A stretch of 64,000 nucleotides of DNA from a virus: positions 1 to 64,000 of IMG/VR virus record IMGVR_UViG_3300027668_000011, one strand, 5' to 3'. Position 1 is the stretch's first letter. Each line of letters starts with the position of its first letter. This document shows positions 1-7,861 of the stretch, piece by piece. A model generated the notes under the pieces. The model saw nothing but the letters and a program-made list of their open reading frames with translations. It did no database searches and was not told the DNA's origin. The translations under genes were made by a program, and so were the position numbers.

Positions 1-584
1 TAGTTTTCTGGATGCCGGTGTGTTTCTAATCTTCGCTTAGTGTTATTTAACAACTTTTTTTCTAAAAACTTTTCTTCTTGGACCAAATCGTCTGATGGCT
101 CGCCAAAATGTACTGACGAGTCTTCAACATTTCCAATTAGTTTAAAGTTGACACAATAGGGGAATCTGGCGAAGAAGGTAGATTTATATTCGTCGGAGTC
201 TATGTGATGGCGATTGGCACTCGCTCCTTCTTTATGATACTGCGATGACTCGGAGAATTTTACTACAGAAAACGGTGATATAGTTGGGACATTTGAAGCT
301 GGGTGCCAATTTAATATATCAATAGCAAAATGTAAGTGGTAGTATTCTGTGAGTCTTTGAACTATTTCTGGATTGGTTATATACCCAAGTGTGCCGTCTG
401 GAGTTGGGCCACCTTGAGGAAGATTCCAAAAAATGTTTGTTGTACTGAATGCTTCGAAAAATAAATTGTGTTGTTCTGGGTGTTTGCAATTAATGAACTC
501 AAAATCGACTTCATCGAATAATTCATCTGCTGTAATGGGTAAGGGTAAATCTAAATCAATGTAACATCCGTTCGGAGTATACAA
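1..584 (-). CDS. hypothetical protein, possible 2OG-Fe(II) oxygenase-like (partial, runs off the left edge)
   Basis: An open frame of about 194 codons reads leftward with no stop before base 1, so the C-terminus is missing. No ATG is available after the upstream in-frame stop. The best start is TTG at 584-582, behind the purine-rich GGGATAAAG and just past the stop of gp13 (590-592). The product has the stretches HHIDSDEY and FARFPYCVNFKLIGN followed by VHFGEP. An HxD motif followed by a hydrophobic strand resembles the jelly-roll 2-oxoglutarate/Fe(II) oxygenases common in marine phages, but the distal His and Arg are not certain in the part available. The frame is convincing as coding because it is compact with gp13 and long. 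The function is a guess. Confidence 0.6.
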   Translation of the reverse strand, partial: MYTPNGCYIDLDLPLPITADELFDEVDFEFINCKHPEQHNLFFEAFSTTNIFWNLPQGGPTPDGTLGYITNPEIVQRLTEYYHLHFAIDILNWHPASNVPTISPFSVVKFSESSQYHKEGASANRHHIDSDEYKSTFFARFPYCVNFKLIGNVEDSSVHFGEPSDDLVQEEKFLEKKLLNNTKRRLETHRHPEN

Positions 585-589
585 AATCT

Positions 590-1357
590 TTATCCCATCA
601 CAAAACCTAGAGGGGAATTTCCTTCTTCCATATTATGGATGCCGGCTACTAATTGCTCTAGTTCTGAGAGTGCTTCATTTTTAAGAGCATCACCATTTAA
701 CTGTATTGCTCCACCTGGGCCTGGTAGTCCACCTGTAAACTTACTTCTTGCTTCACCTAACATTAGTTTAGATTGTGCTAGTGCATAGTTACTTAACCAG
801 TCACTTGCATACACATCTTTAATCAATACACTTTCAGGTATAAAATTGTTTACACCTACTGCAATATCTTCTGCATGGTTAACATTTCGTAATATAGTAA
901 GTTGCTTACTATTTCTATTAAAGGTAAAGTTGTATTCGCTACCAAAGATTCGACCAATTGTTTCTTTATACTGTGCAAAAGCATCAAATACTGCTAGTCC
1001 GCCTATTTGCCCTGCTTGTAGCATGTACATGTTATTAAACGCAACATCAAACGGATCAAAGTTTGTTCCGCCGCCGCTGTTTGTACCTATACCACGTCTG
1101 TATAATCGTTTGACGTCAATTACTTCATCTGGAAGGGTGTATTCTACTACACCTGCTGTAGTTTGTATAAAAATAACTGCTTCTTCTACACTACCACTGC
1201 TCAGTTGACGATATTTTTGAAGTGCTTTGTTAATTGCTATGTCGTAATGGGCTCTGTCTAACTCAACGTCCACCATGCCGTCAGCAAGTCTTAAAGATAT
1301 CTCTTCAATAATTTCTTGTCTGTCGTTGTAACCTATTTGATCGATTCTAGTTGCCAT
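590..1357 (-). CDS. gp13: neck protein, T4 gp13-like
   Basis: A 255-residue protein starting MATRIDQIGYN. The start at 1357 is chosen over an ATG 15 bases upstream because a late promoter motif lies exactly 5 nt before it. The N-terminal part has the helical pattern DVELDRAHYDIAINKALQKY followed by the strand VEYTLPDEVIDVKRLYRRG. This layout (short acidic helix, FIxTTAGVxEYxLP, then a VxxV(K/R)R segment) is the one I know from T4-type gp13 neck proteins of marine phages. In T4, gp13 and gp14 form the neck collar that seals the packaged head and receives the tail. gp14 and gp15 lie in the window on the opposite strand (9564-12024), not adjacent, which is a rearrangement relative to T4. Confidence 0.65.
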   Translation of the reverse strand: MATRIDQIGYNDRQEIIEEISLRLADGMVDVELDRAHYDIAINKALQKYRQLSSGSVEEAVIFIQTTAGVVEYTLPDEVIDVKRLYRRGIGTNSGGGTNFDPFDVAFNNMYMLQAGQIGGLAVFDAFAQYKETIGRIFGSEYNFTFNRNSKQLTILRNVNHAEDIAVGVNNFIPESVLIKDVYASDWLSNYALAQSKLMLGEARSKFTGGLPGPGGAIQLNGDALKNEALSELEQLVAGIHNMEEGNSPLGFVMG

Positions 1358-1362
1358 ACAAC

Positions 1363-1370
1363 TATTTATC
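1363..1370 (-). promoter_or_regulatory. T4-type late promoter GATAAATA, leaderless class
   Basis: GATAAATA reads leftward and is followed by GTTGT and then the ATG of the gp13-like gene. In T4 the late promoter octamer TATAAATA occupies about -13 to -6, so a 5-nt spacer puts the A of the ATG at +1. No Shine-Dalgarno is present. Confidence 0.75.
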
Positions 1371-1381
1371 ACTTTTTGCTA

Positions 1382-2545
1382 TTAAAAGGCTTTAAGAATG
1401 ATTGTAGTATCGTTTAGGCGTCCGGTGAGTGATGTTTCTACTGCTTTAATTTCTTCAAAGAACTTTTGACATTTAGTCTTAGCACTTGATTTAAATACAG
1501 GCATTTGGTCTGCTGGTTTGCGTAATGTTTTTTGTACACTAGTCTTTGCATCGAAGTCAATGATAGTAGTACCTTTAACTTTTAAGCCAGCACCTTCTCT
1601 TTTCATGTTTTTAGGATCCGGATGACTTGCTTTGTATACCCCTATCTTTCTAGACTTAGTATTATATACCCAAACTTCATTGGCATACACTACTTCTTCT
1701 GCAGATATACTTGCAATTCCTAATGTGCTTTCGTTTACCTGAAACTTTAGTTTAGTAACCATTTTTTCTTTGCTTACTGAACGTTTCTTTCTAGGCTTGC
1801 GAGTTGTTTTACCTGTTTCAATTAATGTATCACATGCTGTTTGAATCTTTTGAAACCATTTAAGATATTCTTTACGAAACTTGGGTGTCATAAATGAATA
1901 GCCTTCTTTAATTTGGTCACAATCCCAAGCAATAATTTCATGTGCTTCAGCTATTTGGGGCTCAACACTATCTCTAATAATTTTTGCATGGGCCGGCTTA
2001 ACTACTCCTCCAGCATACACTAGCATATCTTGATAAGGGTCGAAGTCTGGTAGTGTTTGTGTGCCGGCTATAAAGTCATCTAGTTTACCTTCCCAATCAC
2101 CTTGTAAGTTTTCTACTTGCTCTCGCATTCGTTGTTGTATAGAGATAACAGGTTTTAGTTTTGCTTCAGCAGTTGCTTCTTTTTTCTCTTCAATAATCTT
2201 GTTGCCTGCCTCTATCCAGTCAGCCCGTCTCGTATTAATATGCACTAATACCGCTTCTGGCATAAACCCTATCTTATGAGCAATATAAAAGTTAGTTGCT
2301 GAAGCTCCAAATACCCAATCTGGGTTTTTAAGGATTGCTTTAATATCTGCTTCGTCCCAATTGGATTGTTCTTTAATCCAAATTCGAGTTAGCTCTACTT
2401 TCTTCTTGTCTGCGATTTCAGTCCTAGCAAAATACTCGCAGTCTCGAAAACTTTTTAATTGTTTTTCAGGATCGACTATGTCGGCGTATTTCTTCCATTC
2501 GGGTTCTGGTGTAAAGTATACGTTCTTTGCTTTTCGCTTTGCCAA
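1382..2545 (-). CDS. conserved phage protein of unknown function
   Basis: A 387-residue, Lys/Glu-rich, probably cytoplasmic or virion protein without signal peptide or membrane segment. The start codon is TTG (2545-2543), preceded by GAGAG and by the TAA of the upstream membrane protein, with 2 bases between the genes. Notable parts are a helical N-terminal half (residues about 30-160, ending in a Gln/Glu-rich coil), a basic linker KPRKKRSVSKEK near residue 255, and a beta-rich C-terminal half. The strand-rich end and its place upstream of gp13 are compatible with a structural role, but I do not recognise a family. It would be transcribed from the bacterial-type promoter at 2808-2836. Confidence 0.85.
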   Translation of the reverse strand: MAKRKAKNVYFTPEPEWKKYADIVDPEKQLKSFRDCEYFARTEIADKKKVELTRIWIKEQSNWDEADIKAILKNPDWVFGASATNFYIAHKIGFMPEAVLVHINTRRADWIEAGNKIIEEKKEATAEAKLKPVISIQQRMREQVENLQGDWEGKLDDFIAGTQTLPDFDPYQDMLVYAGGVVKPAHAKIIRDSVEPQIAEAHEIIAWDCDQIKEGYSFMTPKFRKEYLKWFQKIQTACDTLIETGKTTRKPRKKRSVSKEKMVTKLKFQVNESTLGIASISAEEVVYANEVWVYNTKSRKIGVYKASHPDPKNMKREGAGLKVKGTTIIDFDAKTSVQKTLRKPADQMPVFKSSAKTKCQKFFEEIKAVETSLTGRLNDTTIILKAF

Positions 2546-2547
2546 AA

Positions 2548-2781
2548 TTATTTACTCTCTGTTAATACTGCTTCTGGATTTTCCAACACTTGCTTAATAG
2601 CTGTCGGTAACAGTTCATAGTTATGTATAGTAGATTTGTCTTTTAGAATATTGTGAATCTTTAGTGTAAGTGCAAGTCCGGCAATCCCTACGAATTGACC
2701 TTCTCTAAATCCTGCTTTGTAACTAAAATATGAATTTGCTATTATAAACAAGCCTATTATAATCATTATTTCTGATGACAT
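2548..2781 (-). CDS. small inner-membrane protein
   Basis: A 77-residue protein with one strongly hydrophobic N-terminal segment (residues about 5-17, IMIIIGLFIIANS) and a second weaker one near residues 29-41. It starts at ATG 2781 behind the strong Shine-Dalgarno AAGGAGAT. It is the first gene behind a near-consensus sigma-70-type promoter, so it is probably expressed early. Its function is not recognisable. Small membrane proteins of this type are frequent among early genes of large phages. Confidence 0.75.
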   Translation of the reverse strand: MSSEIMIIIGLFIIANSYFSYKAGFREGQFVGIAGLALTLKIHNILKDKSTIHNYELLPTAIKQVLENPEAVLTESK

Positions 2782-2807
2782 TTTTATCTCCTTCTTAATT
2801 GGTAGTT

Positions 2808-2836
2808 AGTATAGCACCACAAAAAAGGAATGTCAA
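2808..2836 (-). promoter_or_regulatory. sigma-70-type early promoter
   Basis: Reading leftward: TTGACA at 2836-2831, a 17-bp spacer, and TATACT at 2813-2808, one base from consensus. It points to the small membrane protein at 2781 and the 387-residue protein behind it. Confidence 0.8.
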
Positions 2837-2858
2837 TAGGTTATTTTGACGTCATTTA

Positions 2859-3281
2859 CTAAAGTTGCTTGGCTGTGAGTCCGATTGTAGCACTTGCACA
2901 CACTTTATCGTTTTTCCAGACCTCACAAGAGTAAAAAATGTGGTCTCTTCTACGTTTAATAAGTTTGGCTGTGAGTGTTAATTGGTCTCCGGGGAATACT
3001 GGAGTTCTAAATTTTGCTCTATCTACACTGGTAACAAAAGTAACATATCCACTATGTCCAACTTCGCTAATTTTGTCTTTTGCTAAATGTAATGCATGTA
3101 ATCCAGCACACTGATTCATACCTTCGATGAGATACACCCCGGGCCATATTTTAATGTGTGGGAAGTGTCCTTCTAGGACTGGATGGTCTGCTTGGATAGT
3201 ATATGTTGCAACAACATTCTCGTCATCTAATATATTATGCGAGTCTATTAATGCAATTGGGTGTCTGTGCGGTAGTTCCAT
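2859..3281 (-). CDS. FabZ/FabA-like hotdog-fold 3-hydroxyacyl-ACP dehydratase
   Basis: A 140-residue protein of the size and pattern of FabZ, the dehydratase that converts 3-hydroxyacyl-ACP to trans-2-enoyl-ACP in fatty-acid synthesis. It begins MELPHRHPIALIDSHN, like the LPHRYP-LLVDRV opening of FabZ. It carries the active-site pair His39 in EGHFP and Glu53 in LIEGMNQCAG, with the intervening PGVYLIEG loop. A beta-rich C-terminal half (RAKFRTPVFPGDQL) is also typical. I see both catalytic residues, so an active enzyme is likely. Whether it acts on host ACP substrates or on another thioester is inference. It follows a radical SAM gene and a ferredoxin reductase gene, which suggests a small lipid or cofactor modification cassette. 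A variant late promoter sits 5 nt before its ATG. Confidence 0.85.
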   Translation of the reverse strand: MELPHRHPIALIDSHNILDDENVVATYTIQADHPVLEGHFPHIKIWPGVYLIEGMNQCAGLHALHLAKDKISEVGHSGYVTFVTSVDRAKFRTPVFPGDQLTLTAKLIKRRRDHIFYSCEVWKNDKVCASATIGLTAKQL

Positions 3282-3286
3282 ACCAG

Positions 3287-3294
3287 TATTTAAC
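3287..3294 (-). promoter_or_regulatory. variant late promoter GTTAAATA, leaderless class
   Basis: GTTAAATA, then CTGGT, then the ATG of the FabZ-like gene. The octamer differs from GATAAATA at one base and the 5-nt spacer is the same as at six other genes. It overlaps the stop codon of the radical SAM gene. Confidence 0.5.
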
Positions 3295-5225
3295 TATTTC
3301 CTGTAGTAGTGGGTGTGATTTTCCGTAAATAATTTGTAAAAGTAATCGTTTACTTTACAATATTCTTTATAATTGAAATAAAAGTTGTTTTGTTCATCGT
3401 ATAGCTCGCCTGGAGCGGCTAATCTTTCATCGTGGTACGGTAATCCGTGTGCAACAAATAATGGACTTGATACATGTTTGTTTGCTGAAGTTAATCTATT
3501 GTTAAACTTCATGGCATACTTTACTATGTCGTAAAATGTTAGCCCATTTCTATTTTTCCAACTCAGCGTACTTTTCATTAACGTGCCTCTAGCATCCATT
3601 GGTATTTCTTCACCGTTTTTATCAAACTCTGTGAACTCATATCCATGCTCTTTCCAGTTAGCACTAAATTCACTTATACTAAGTTCAGTAAAATAGTGAG
3701 CATCATCATCAGTTTTTCTAATATACAACGGATTCATGTTAATAGTATGTAAAGGATTGTCTTTTGAAAGTAAAAACTTACTCATCTTGTTAAGAGTTTT
3801 CCTAGTATCACTGGGTAGACCGGCTATCATACCGCTCATAAATGTCATGCCCTTCCAATAGCCGTCTGCTAACTCTCTCAAATATGCAAATTGTATATTT
3901 GGGTTTAATCCTTTGCCAATATCTTTAGCACATTCAGGATCAGTTGTTTCAATACCCAAGTTTGTCAGTCTGCAACCACTTTCTGCAATTAACTGTGCTT
4001 GTGGTGGATTATGTTTACGATTCATGTATACTAAATCTAATCTAATGTACGAACTCCACTTTAATTTAAATGGAAGCGTCTGTGTCATTGCATGCCAGTC
4101 AATCATTTTTTGATGGTCATCATTAAACGTGTCATCTGTTAACCAATAATCTTCTATACCATACTTTTCGTAATTCTCTATTAGTTCTTCTCTGATATAA
4201 CTGAAATCTCTTACTGCTTCGCCTTTAGCTTTGCCGTTCAGTGGGAAAGAACAAAAACTGCATCTAAATATACATCCTCGAGCAACTTCCAAGGGTAATA
4301 TTTCGCCACGTTGGACTAAATCTTCTGATTGCCACACTTGGGTTGAATGTTTTATGTCTAACTTACTTTCGCCATCAGCAGTTACCATTACCTTATTTTT
4401 ATTTGTGGGTAAATGGTCTGCTTTGCCGCCATCTTTAAGGTGTTGTAATATTTGTGGCATTGTTACATCGCCAAATCCTAAATTCACATAGTCCATTAAA
4501 CCTTTTTCGTTAGGATCTGGATGCGAATATTGTGCAGTAACGTTTGCTCCGCCAATAATATATTTTACATTAGGATTTATATCATGTATATATTTGCCTA
4601 GTATCTTGTCGCCTTTTGCACCAGTTGAAAAGAAATGTTTACGAGTAACTGTTAAGTCTTTTATCCATTCGTCTTTTTCTTCTCGGTCAAACCCTTCAAA
4701 CGGATCAAAGTTTGATATGGATGGTCGTTGTGATAGTAATTGAAAACTTCTAAATGTGCTACTAACTCCTAACATTAAAGTTTCTTTACCTACAAACTTG
4801 TCTATAACTCGTTTTGTTGTTTCGATGTCTAAATGAAACATGTTATCTATAACTTGAACTGTAAAGCCATGCTCTCTGCATTCGTGTGCTAGTTTATACA
4901 CACCCATTGCTCTACTTGTATTAAAATTTGATCTGTCATACCTACCGTCTTTCCATTTGTCTACATCATTTACACCTGTTGTACGAGTTAATCCATCACG
5001 TTTTATACCGTGATGGTCGATAGTAGTTTCGCTCATAGATTGTAATGGATGCAGGTTCCCCCAGCCAGGTGAGTCTGTGAACAATAAAACCTGTACAGGT
5101 GTATGTGTTACTTCGATGTTTTTAAAAGGATTAATTAAACCAGGCTGGTTATGGAATTGCTTATACAACTCTAAGGTAAAATCTGTATACGTTAGATCCG
5201 GTACATGTTTTGTTGCTTCTGTCAT
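3294..5225 (-). CDS. radical SAM protein, probable B12-binding-type architecture
   Basis: A 643-residue protein. Cys318, Cys322 and Cys325 in ARGCIFRCSFC form the CxxxCxxC signature that binds the radical-SAM 4Fe-4S cluster. The upstream half (residues about 45-260) has alternating strands and helices (VQVLLFTDSPGWG, LMLGVSSTFRS, VKYIIGGANVT) as in the B12-binding or Rossmann-like domain often found before the radical SAM barrel. After the cluster come SSYIRLDLVY, LTNLGIETTDP and FMSGMIAGLPSD, which match the GIES and GLPGET-like barrel strands. The substrate is unknown. It is followed by a FabZ-like gene and preceded by a ferredoxin-NADP reductase gene that could supply its electrons. A late promoter lies 5 nt before its ATG. 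Confidence 0.85.
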   Translation of the reverse strand: MTEATKHVPDLTYTDFTLELYKQFHNQPGLINPFKNIEVTHTPVQVLLFTDSPGWGNLHPLQSMSETTIDHHGIKRDGLTRTTGVNDVDKWKDGRYDRSNFNTSRAMGVYKLAHECREHGFTVQVIDNMFHLDIETTKRVIDKFVGKETLMLGVSSTFRSFQLLSQRPSISNFDPFEGFDREEKDEWIKDLTVTRKHFFSTGAKGDKILGKYIHDINPNVKYIIGGANVTAQYSHPDPNEKGLMDYVNLGFGDVTMPQILQHLKDGGKADHLPTNKNKVMVTADGESKLDIKHSTQVWQSEDLVQRGEILPLEVARGCIFRCSFCSFPLNGKAKGEAVRDFSYIREELIENYEKYGIEDYWLTDDTFNDDHQKMIDWHAMTQTLPFKLKWSSYIRLDLVYMNRKHNPPQAQLIAESGCRLTNLGIETTDPECAKDIGKGLNPNIQFAYLRELADGYWKGMTFMSGMIAGLPSDTRKTLNKMSKFLLSKDNPLHTINMNPLYIRKTDDDAHYFTELSISEFSANWKEHGYEFTEFDKNGEEIPMDARGTLMKSTLSWKNRNGLTFYDIVKYAMKFNNRLTSANKHVSSPLFVAHGLPYHDERLAAPGELYDEQNNFYFNYKEYCKVNDYFYKLFTENHTHYYRK

Positions 5226-5230
5226 ATGTA

Positions 5231-5238
5231 TATTTATC
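5231..5238 (-). promoter_or_regulatory. T4-type late promoter GATAAATA, leaderless class
   Basis: GATAAATA, then TACAT, then the ATG of the radical SAM gene at 5225. There is no Shine-Dalgarno before that ATG. The motif overlaps the last codons and stop of the reductase gene. Confidence 0.75.
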
Positions 5239-5962
5239 AGTCTACGAATGCACGTTCTAACACAAAGTCGCCCGGCTCACCTAAATTTCCTTCTTGAAAA
5301 TTATGCTCTTCGAGAAAATCTCTACACTCGTAATTCATCTCTGGGCCTCCGCACACCATAACTCGATCTGTATCTTTATTAAAGCCTCCATCTGTAAAAT
5401 TATTTACATGTTCCCAGAAGCGTCCTGAACGTACATAATCTTCTTGGGTACAAGTGTCGTAATATTTAAGTGGAAATGTTTCTGCTAATTCTGCCATTAA
5501 GTCAGTGTAAGTATGCTCTGCGTGTGTTCGTGTGGTGTGTACCAATGTAACATTTTCAAACTTATCGTATGTATCAGGGTCTCTGATTATACTTAGGAAG
5601 GGTGCAATTCCTGTTCCAGTTGAAAGTAAAATTAAATTCTTTGCTTTAGTTATGTTATCAATCGTTAGTGTGCCGGTTGTCTTAGGCATTACTACTATTT
5701 CGTCTCCAACTTTTAAATGCTGTAGACGGCTTGTAAGAGGTCCGTCCGGTACCTTAATACTAAGGAACTCTAACTCGTCTTCATAGTTTGCACTTGCAAT
5801 ACTGTATGCTCTAATTAAAGGACGTGATCCTTCCTCTTCTCCTTTTAATCCAATCATAGCAAACTCGCCATTTATAAAACGAAAAGTTTGGCTTCGTGTG
5901 GTCTTAAAACTAAAAGTCTTGTCTGTCCAATGATGGACCCATGTTACAGTTTCTATGTTCAA
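5237..5962 (-). CDS. ferredoxin (flavodoxin)-NADP+ reductase, Fpr-like
   Basis: A 241-residue flavoprotein of the FNR family. The FAD-binding motif RAYSIAS is near residues 49-55. PDGPLTSRL and GDEIVV follow, and the NADP-binding loop LLSTGTGIAPF is near residues 111-121. The CGGPEMN motif and a C-terminal ERAFVD like that of bacterial subclass Fpr enzymes complete the fold. The reaction is reversible electron transfer between NADPH and ferredoxin or flavodoxin. The start is TTG at 5962 behind AAGGAT. In a phage it most likely serves low-potential electron supply to an iron-sulfur enzyme; the adjacent radical SAM gene is the obvious client, by inference. Confidence 0.92.
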   Translation of the reverse strand: MNIETVTWVHHWTDKTFSFKTTRSQTFRFINGEFAMIGLKGEEEGSRPLIRAYSIASANYEDELEFLSIKVPDGPLTSRLQHLKVGDEIVVMPKTTGTLTIDNITKAKNLILLSTGTGIAPFLSIIRDPDTYDKFENVTLVHTTRTHAEHTYTDLMAELAETFPLKYYDTCTQEDYVRSGRFWEHVNNFTDGGFNKDTDRVMVCGGPEMNYECRDFLEEHNFQEGNLGEPGDFVLERAFVD

Positions 5963-5984
5963 TGTTTATCCTTGTCTTAATACC

Positions 5985-6060
5985 TGGTGGAGATGATAGG
6001 GATCGAACCTACGACCTGTTCCGTGCAAGGGAACCGCTCTCCCAACTGAGCTACATCCCC
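5985..6060 (-). tRNA. tRNA-Ala (anticodon TGC)
   Basis: A 76-base cloverleaf: acceptor GGGGATG pairs with CATCTCC (one G-U), the D-arm has AGCTCAGTTGGGAGAGC, the anticodon stem GTTCC/GGAAC holds the loop CTTGCAC (anticodon TGC), and the T-loop is GTTCGATCC. The 3' CCA is encoded. It lies just downstream of the hairpin at 6070-6092. Confidence 0.95.
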
Positions 6061-6064
6061 AGAA

Positions 6065-6092
6065 ATTAAAAGAGCCCATACAATGAGCTCTT
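6065..6092 (-). terminator. possible intrinsic terminator
   Basis: Reading leftward, AAGAGC (6092-6087) pairs with GCTCTT (6075-6070) around an 11-nt loop, followed by TTAATTT. The stem is only 6 bp and the T tract is interrupted, so it may be a partial terminator or a processing element upstream of tRNA-Ala. Confidence 0.4.
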
Positions 6093-6105
6093 AGTAAATA
6101 TGTTG

Positions 6106-6345
6106 TTACTTAGATATTTTTCTATTTAAGTATGCTTTCATTCTATCGCCAACTGAGTTAGCGTTAGCAGTTATGTTTTTACCTATTTGTTCAGAATTTT
6201 TTCTAATGTTTTTACTAATTTGTTCTGCATTTGCTTGTACGTTTTTACCAACGTATTCGAACCAATAGTGTCCTTTTGAATCTTTTTGCGGACCGAATTT
6301 ATTAATTGACTCGACTTTTTTTGCAACTTTTTTTGCTTTTACCAT
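6106..6345 (-). CDS. small basic protein of unknown function
   Basis: A 79-residue Lys/Asn-rich protein starting MVKAKKVAKK. The start at 6345 is preferred over one 21 bases upstream because GGAGA lies 7 nt before it. The C-terminal half is an amphipathic repeat with NAEQISKNIRKNSEQIGKNI and AN-rich heptads, suggesting a coiled coil. It has its own late promoter at 6418-6425 and a hairpin downstream, so it forms a single-gene unit. The basic, repetitive nature would suit nucleic acid or membrane-surface binding, but that is only an inference. Confidence 0.7.
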   Translation of the reverse strand: MVKAKKVAKKVESINKFGPQKDSKGHYWFEYVGKNVQANAEQISKNIRKNSEQIGKNITANANSVGDRMKAYLNRKISK

Positions 6346-6417
6346 TTCTATCTCCGTGCAATACATGTGTATGTGTAATATATCATTACCGATATATAGT
6401 TTGTATTACAGCACATG

Positions 6418-6425
6418 TATTTATA
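6418..6425 (-). promoter_or_regulatory. T4-type late promoter TATAAATA
   Basis: An exact T4 late octamer, TATAAATA, reading leftward about 70 bases before the start of the small basic protein at 6345. Confidence 0.65.
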
Positions 6426-6427
6426 CC

Positions 6428-6508
6428 CTACTCGTCCTCTTCTCCTTTGATTATGATCCAGACTATGAACACAACACACCCGAACGCATACACGAAAATT
6501 TCTATCAT
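6428..6508 (-). CDS. tiny single-span membrane protein
   Basis: A 26-residue frame, MIEIFVYAFGCVVFIVWIII plus KGEEDE. It has one hydrophobic helix and an acidic tail. Its ATG (6508) lies next to the stop codon of the upstream gene in the string TAATATG, with GGGATT upstream, which fits translational coupling. The frame continues further upstream as an overlap with the 6510-6989 gene, but this coupled start is the plausible one. The evidence is position and hydrophobicity only. Confidence 0.45.
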   Translation of the reverse strand: MIEIFVYAFGCVVFIVWIIIKGEEDE

Positions 6509-6509
6509 A

Positions 6510-6989
6510 TTAATCCCATAAATTTTCGTAGTACTTGCCGAATAGTTTAAAGCCGTTACTAATACGTTCTTGGTATGCAGTACGTCCTTCCCAATCCCAA
6601 AGGGCGACAATCTCATCAATTTGGAATTGATTTTCCCAATCGTTATGTTTGCTCTCAAAGGCGAAGATCATTTCATCCATTACCCAATCCCAACGCTCAA
6701 AGAACTTGTTATCAGTCTCACCATTTTTAGTGTATGCTGTTAGTTCTTTTTTAGTAGGACGCAACTCTGCCGGGACATCTTCAGGGTACACATAAGGAGC
6801 ACCATGCTTGGTTAATTTGAGTTGCTTGAGCATTGGCTCAATGATATATGAAAGGGTATGATCCATACTCCAAGTGTCGAAGTCATCTATATGCACAGAT
6901 ACTTTAGGCTCATTACCAATACCAAACTTTTCGTATAGAAAGTTATGATACCAACGATGTGTCGGATACTTTCCTATTTTAATTTTCAT
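6510..6989 (-). CDS. conserved phage protein of unknown function
   Basis: A 159-residue protein beginning MKIKIGKYPTHRWYHNF. The start at 6989 overlaps the stop of the upstream gene (TAATG) and has GGAAGAAC upstream. It contains DFDTWSMDHTLSYIIEPMLKQLK, then DVP...RW and a Trp-rich acidic end (RWDWVMDEMIFAFE). This combination recurs in T4-type marine phages as a conserved unnamed protein, from memory. It probably sits in an early leftward cluster with the genes up to 8797. Confidence 0.85.
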   Translation of the reverse strand: MKIKIGKYPTHRWYHNFLYEKFGIGNEPKVSVHIDDFDTWSMDHTLSYIIEPMLKQLKLTKHGAPYVYPEDVPAELRPTKKELTAYTKNGETDNKFFERWDWVMDEMIFAFESKHNDWENQFQIDEIVALWDWEGRTAYQERISNGFKLFGKYYENLWD

Positions 6990-7339
6990 TAGTTCTTCCA
7001 CCACCTTATCTTTTTACCATAATCATTTTCAAATTGTTCTATGAGAGAGTCTTTTGATACAAGCTCTTTAGACTCAAAGCCATATAACCATTCACTTAAT
7101 GCATTCCAATCTTCTGTACGCATAGGAGCAACACTATATTCGGATTTACCACACCAATATGCGTCTTCATCAAGTCCATAGATATCAATACGTCCACATG
7201 AATAGGATTCAAGAAATTGTTTGTACTCCATTACTGGTAGTATCTTACCAGAAGTCTTTCGCAACTCGAAAGGTATGCCTCGTTCTTCGTACCAACGATT
7301 CATTACTGGACCCATCCAGTTTGTGCTATAACTAATCAT
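6989..7339 (-). CDS. phage protein of unknown function
   Basis: A 116-residue protein starting MISYSTNWMGPV. The ATG at 7339 overlaps the upstream stop as ATGA, which is why it is preferred to the TTG 15 bases upstream. It is rich in Trp, Tyr and Glu, with RGIPFELRK and YGLDEDAYWCGKSEY and no signal peptide or membrane segment. Cys residues are too few for a zinc site. It is translationally coupled on both sides within a cluster of small genes. Confidence 0.8.
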   Translation of the reverse strand: MISYSTNWMGPVMNRWYEERGIPFELRKTSGKILPVMEYKQFLESYSCGRIDIYGLDEDAYWCGKSEYSVAPMRTEDWNALSEWLYGFESKELVSKDSLIEQFENDYGKKIRWWKN

Positions 7340-7662
7340 ACTAACTTCATCCAATCAGTATCTTCTGGCATCATTTGTACTTGACCTTTGAATTGTTGTT
7401 GCTCTATTAACTGATTATAAACACCTGCGTTATTCATACGCAAACCATAACCTTCTTTGTGGCATCTGTAGAGTGATCCGCTTTCACCATGAAAATGAAT
7501 TTCATCTTCACGATCAAACACAAGAGTAATACCACTGTTCATTCGCCAACTGTCACCATCTAAGTAACCACCACTCCATCCTGCTAGAACTTTGTAGAAG
7601 GGGAATGTACCTTTGCCTTCTTTGATCTTTAATATTACCCAGTTGTCGGGATTATAATCCAC
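7336..7662 (-). CDS. phage protein of unknown function
   Basis: A 108-residue protein. The chosen start is GTG at 7662 with GGGGA upstream, overlapping the end of the preceding gene. A longer frame upstream would overlap that gene far more and has no good ribosome site. The sequence is beta-rich (WVILKIKEGKGTFPFYKVLAGWSGGYL, then GITLVFDREDEIHFHGESG), suggesting a small barrel or sandwich. I recognise no family. Confidence 0.7.
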   Translation of the reverse strand: MDYNPDNWVILKIKEGKGTFPFYKVLAGWSGGYLDGDSWRMNSGITLVFDREDEIHFHGESGSLYRCHKEGYGLRMNNAGVYNQLIEQQQFKGQVQMMPEDTDWMKLV

Positions 7663-7861
7663 TATTCCAATCCCCAAATATTTTAGGTGCTTGTTTTTCC
7701 GCCTCTTCCATATGATATTCACCAGGGTAATGCTTTAGGCAACGATATGCTTCTTTTCGTACAGCACTCGGTACTCGTGGAGTTTTCTTGGGATCCATTA
7801 AGTCTACAAGGAACTGCCTTGTGTTATTTACAGCATTACACCTTTCATTTGGCATTGTCAT
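7652..7861 (-). CDS. BPSL0761-like conserved small protein
   Basis: A 69-residue protein starting MTMPNERCNAVNNTRQFLVD. The MTMPxER-A--NTR-FL-DL opening followed by TPRVPSAVRKEAYRCLKHYP is the signature of a widespread small protein of phages and bacteria (BPSL0761-type), whose function is unknown. The start at 7861 has GGAG 7 nt upstream and overlaps the end of the upstream gene by 17 bases. It is a good family match but carries no functional inference. Confidence 0.8.
   Translation of the reverse strand: MTMPNERCNAVNNTRQFLVDLMDPKKTPRVPSAVRKEAYRCLKHYPGEYHMEEAEKQAPKIFGDWNSGL

Noticed and set aside
6428-6658. A 76-codon frame overlapping the 6510-6989 gene
   Set aside because: Its first two thirds are the shadow of a well-supported gene; only the last 26 codons with a coupled ATG are kept.
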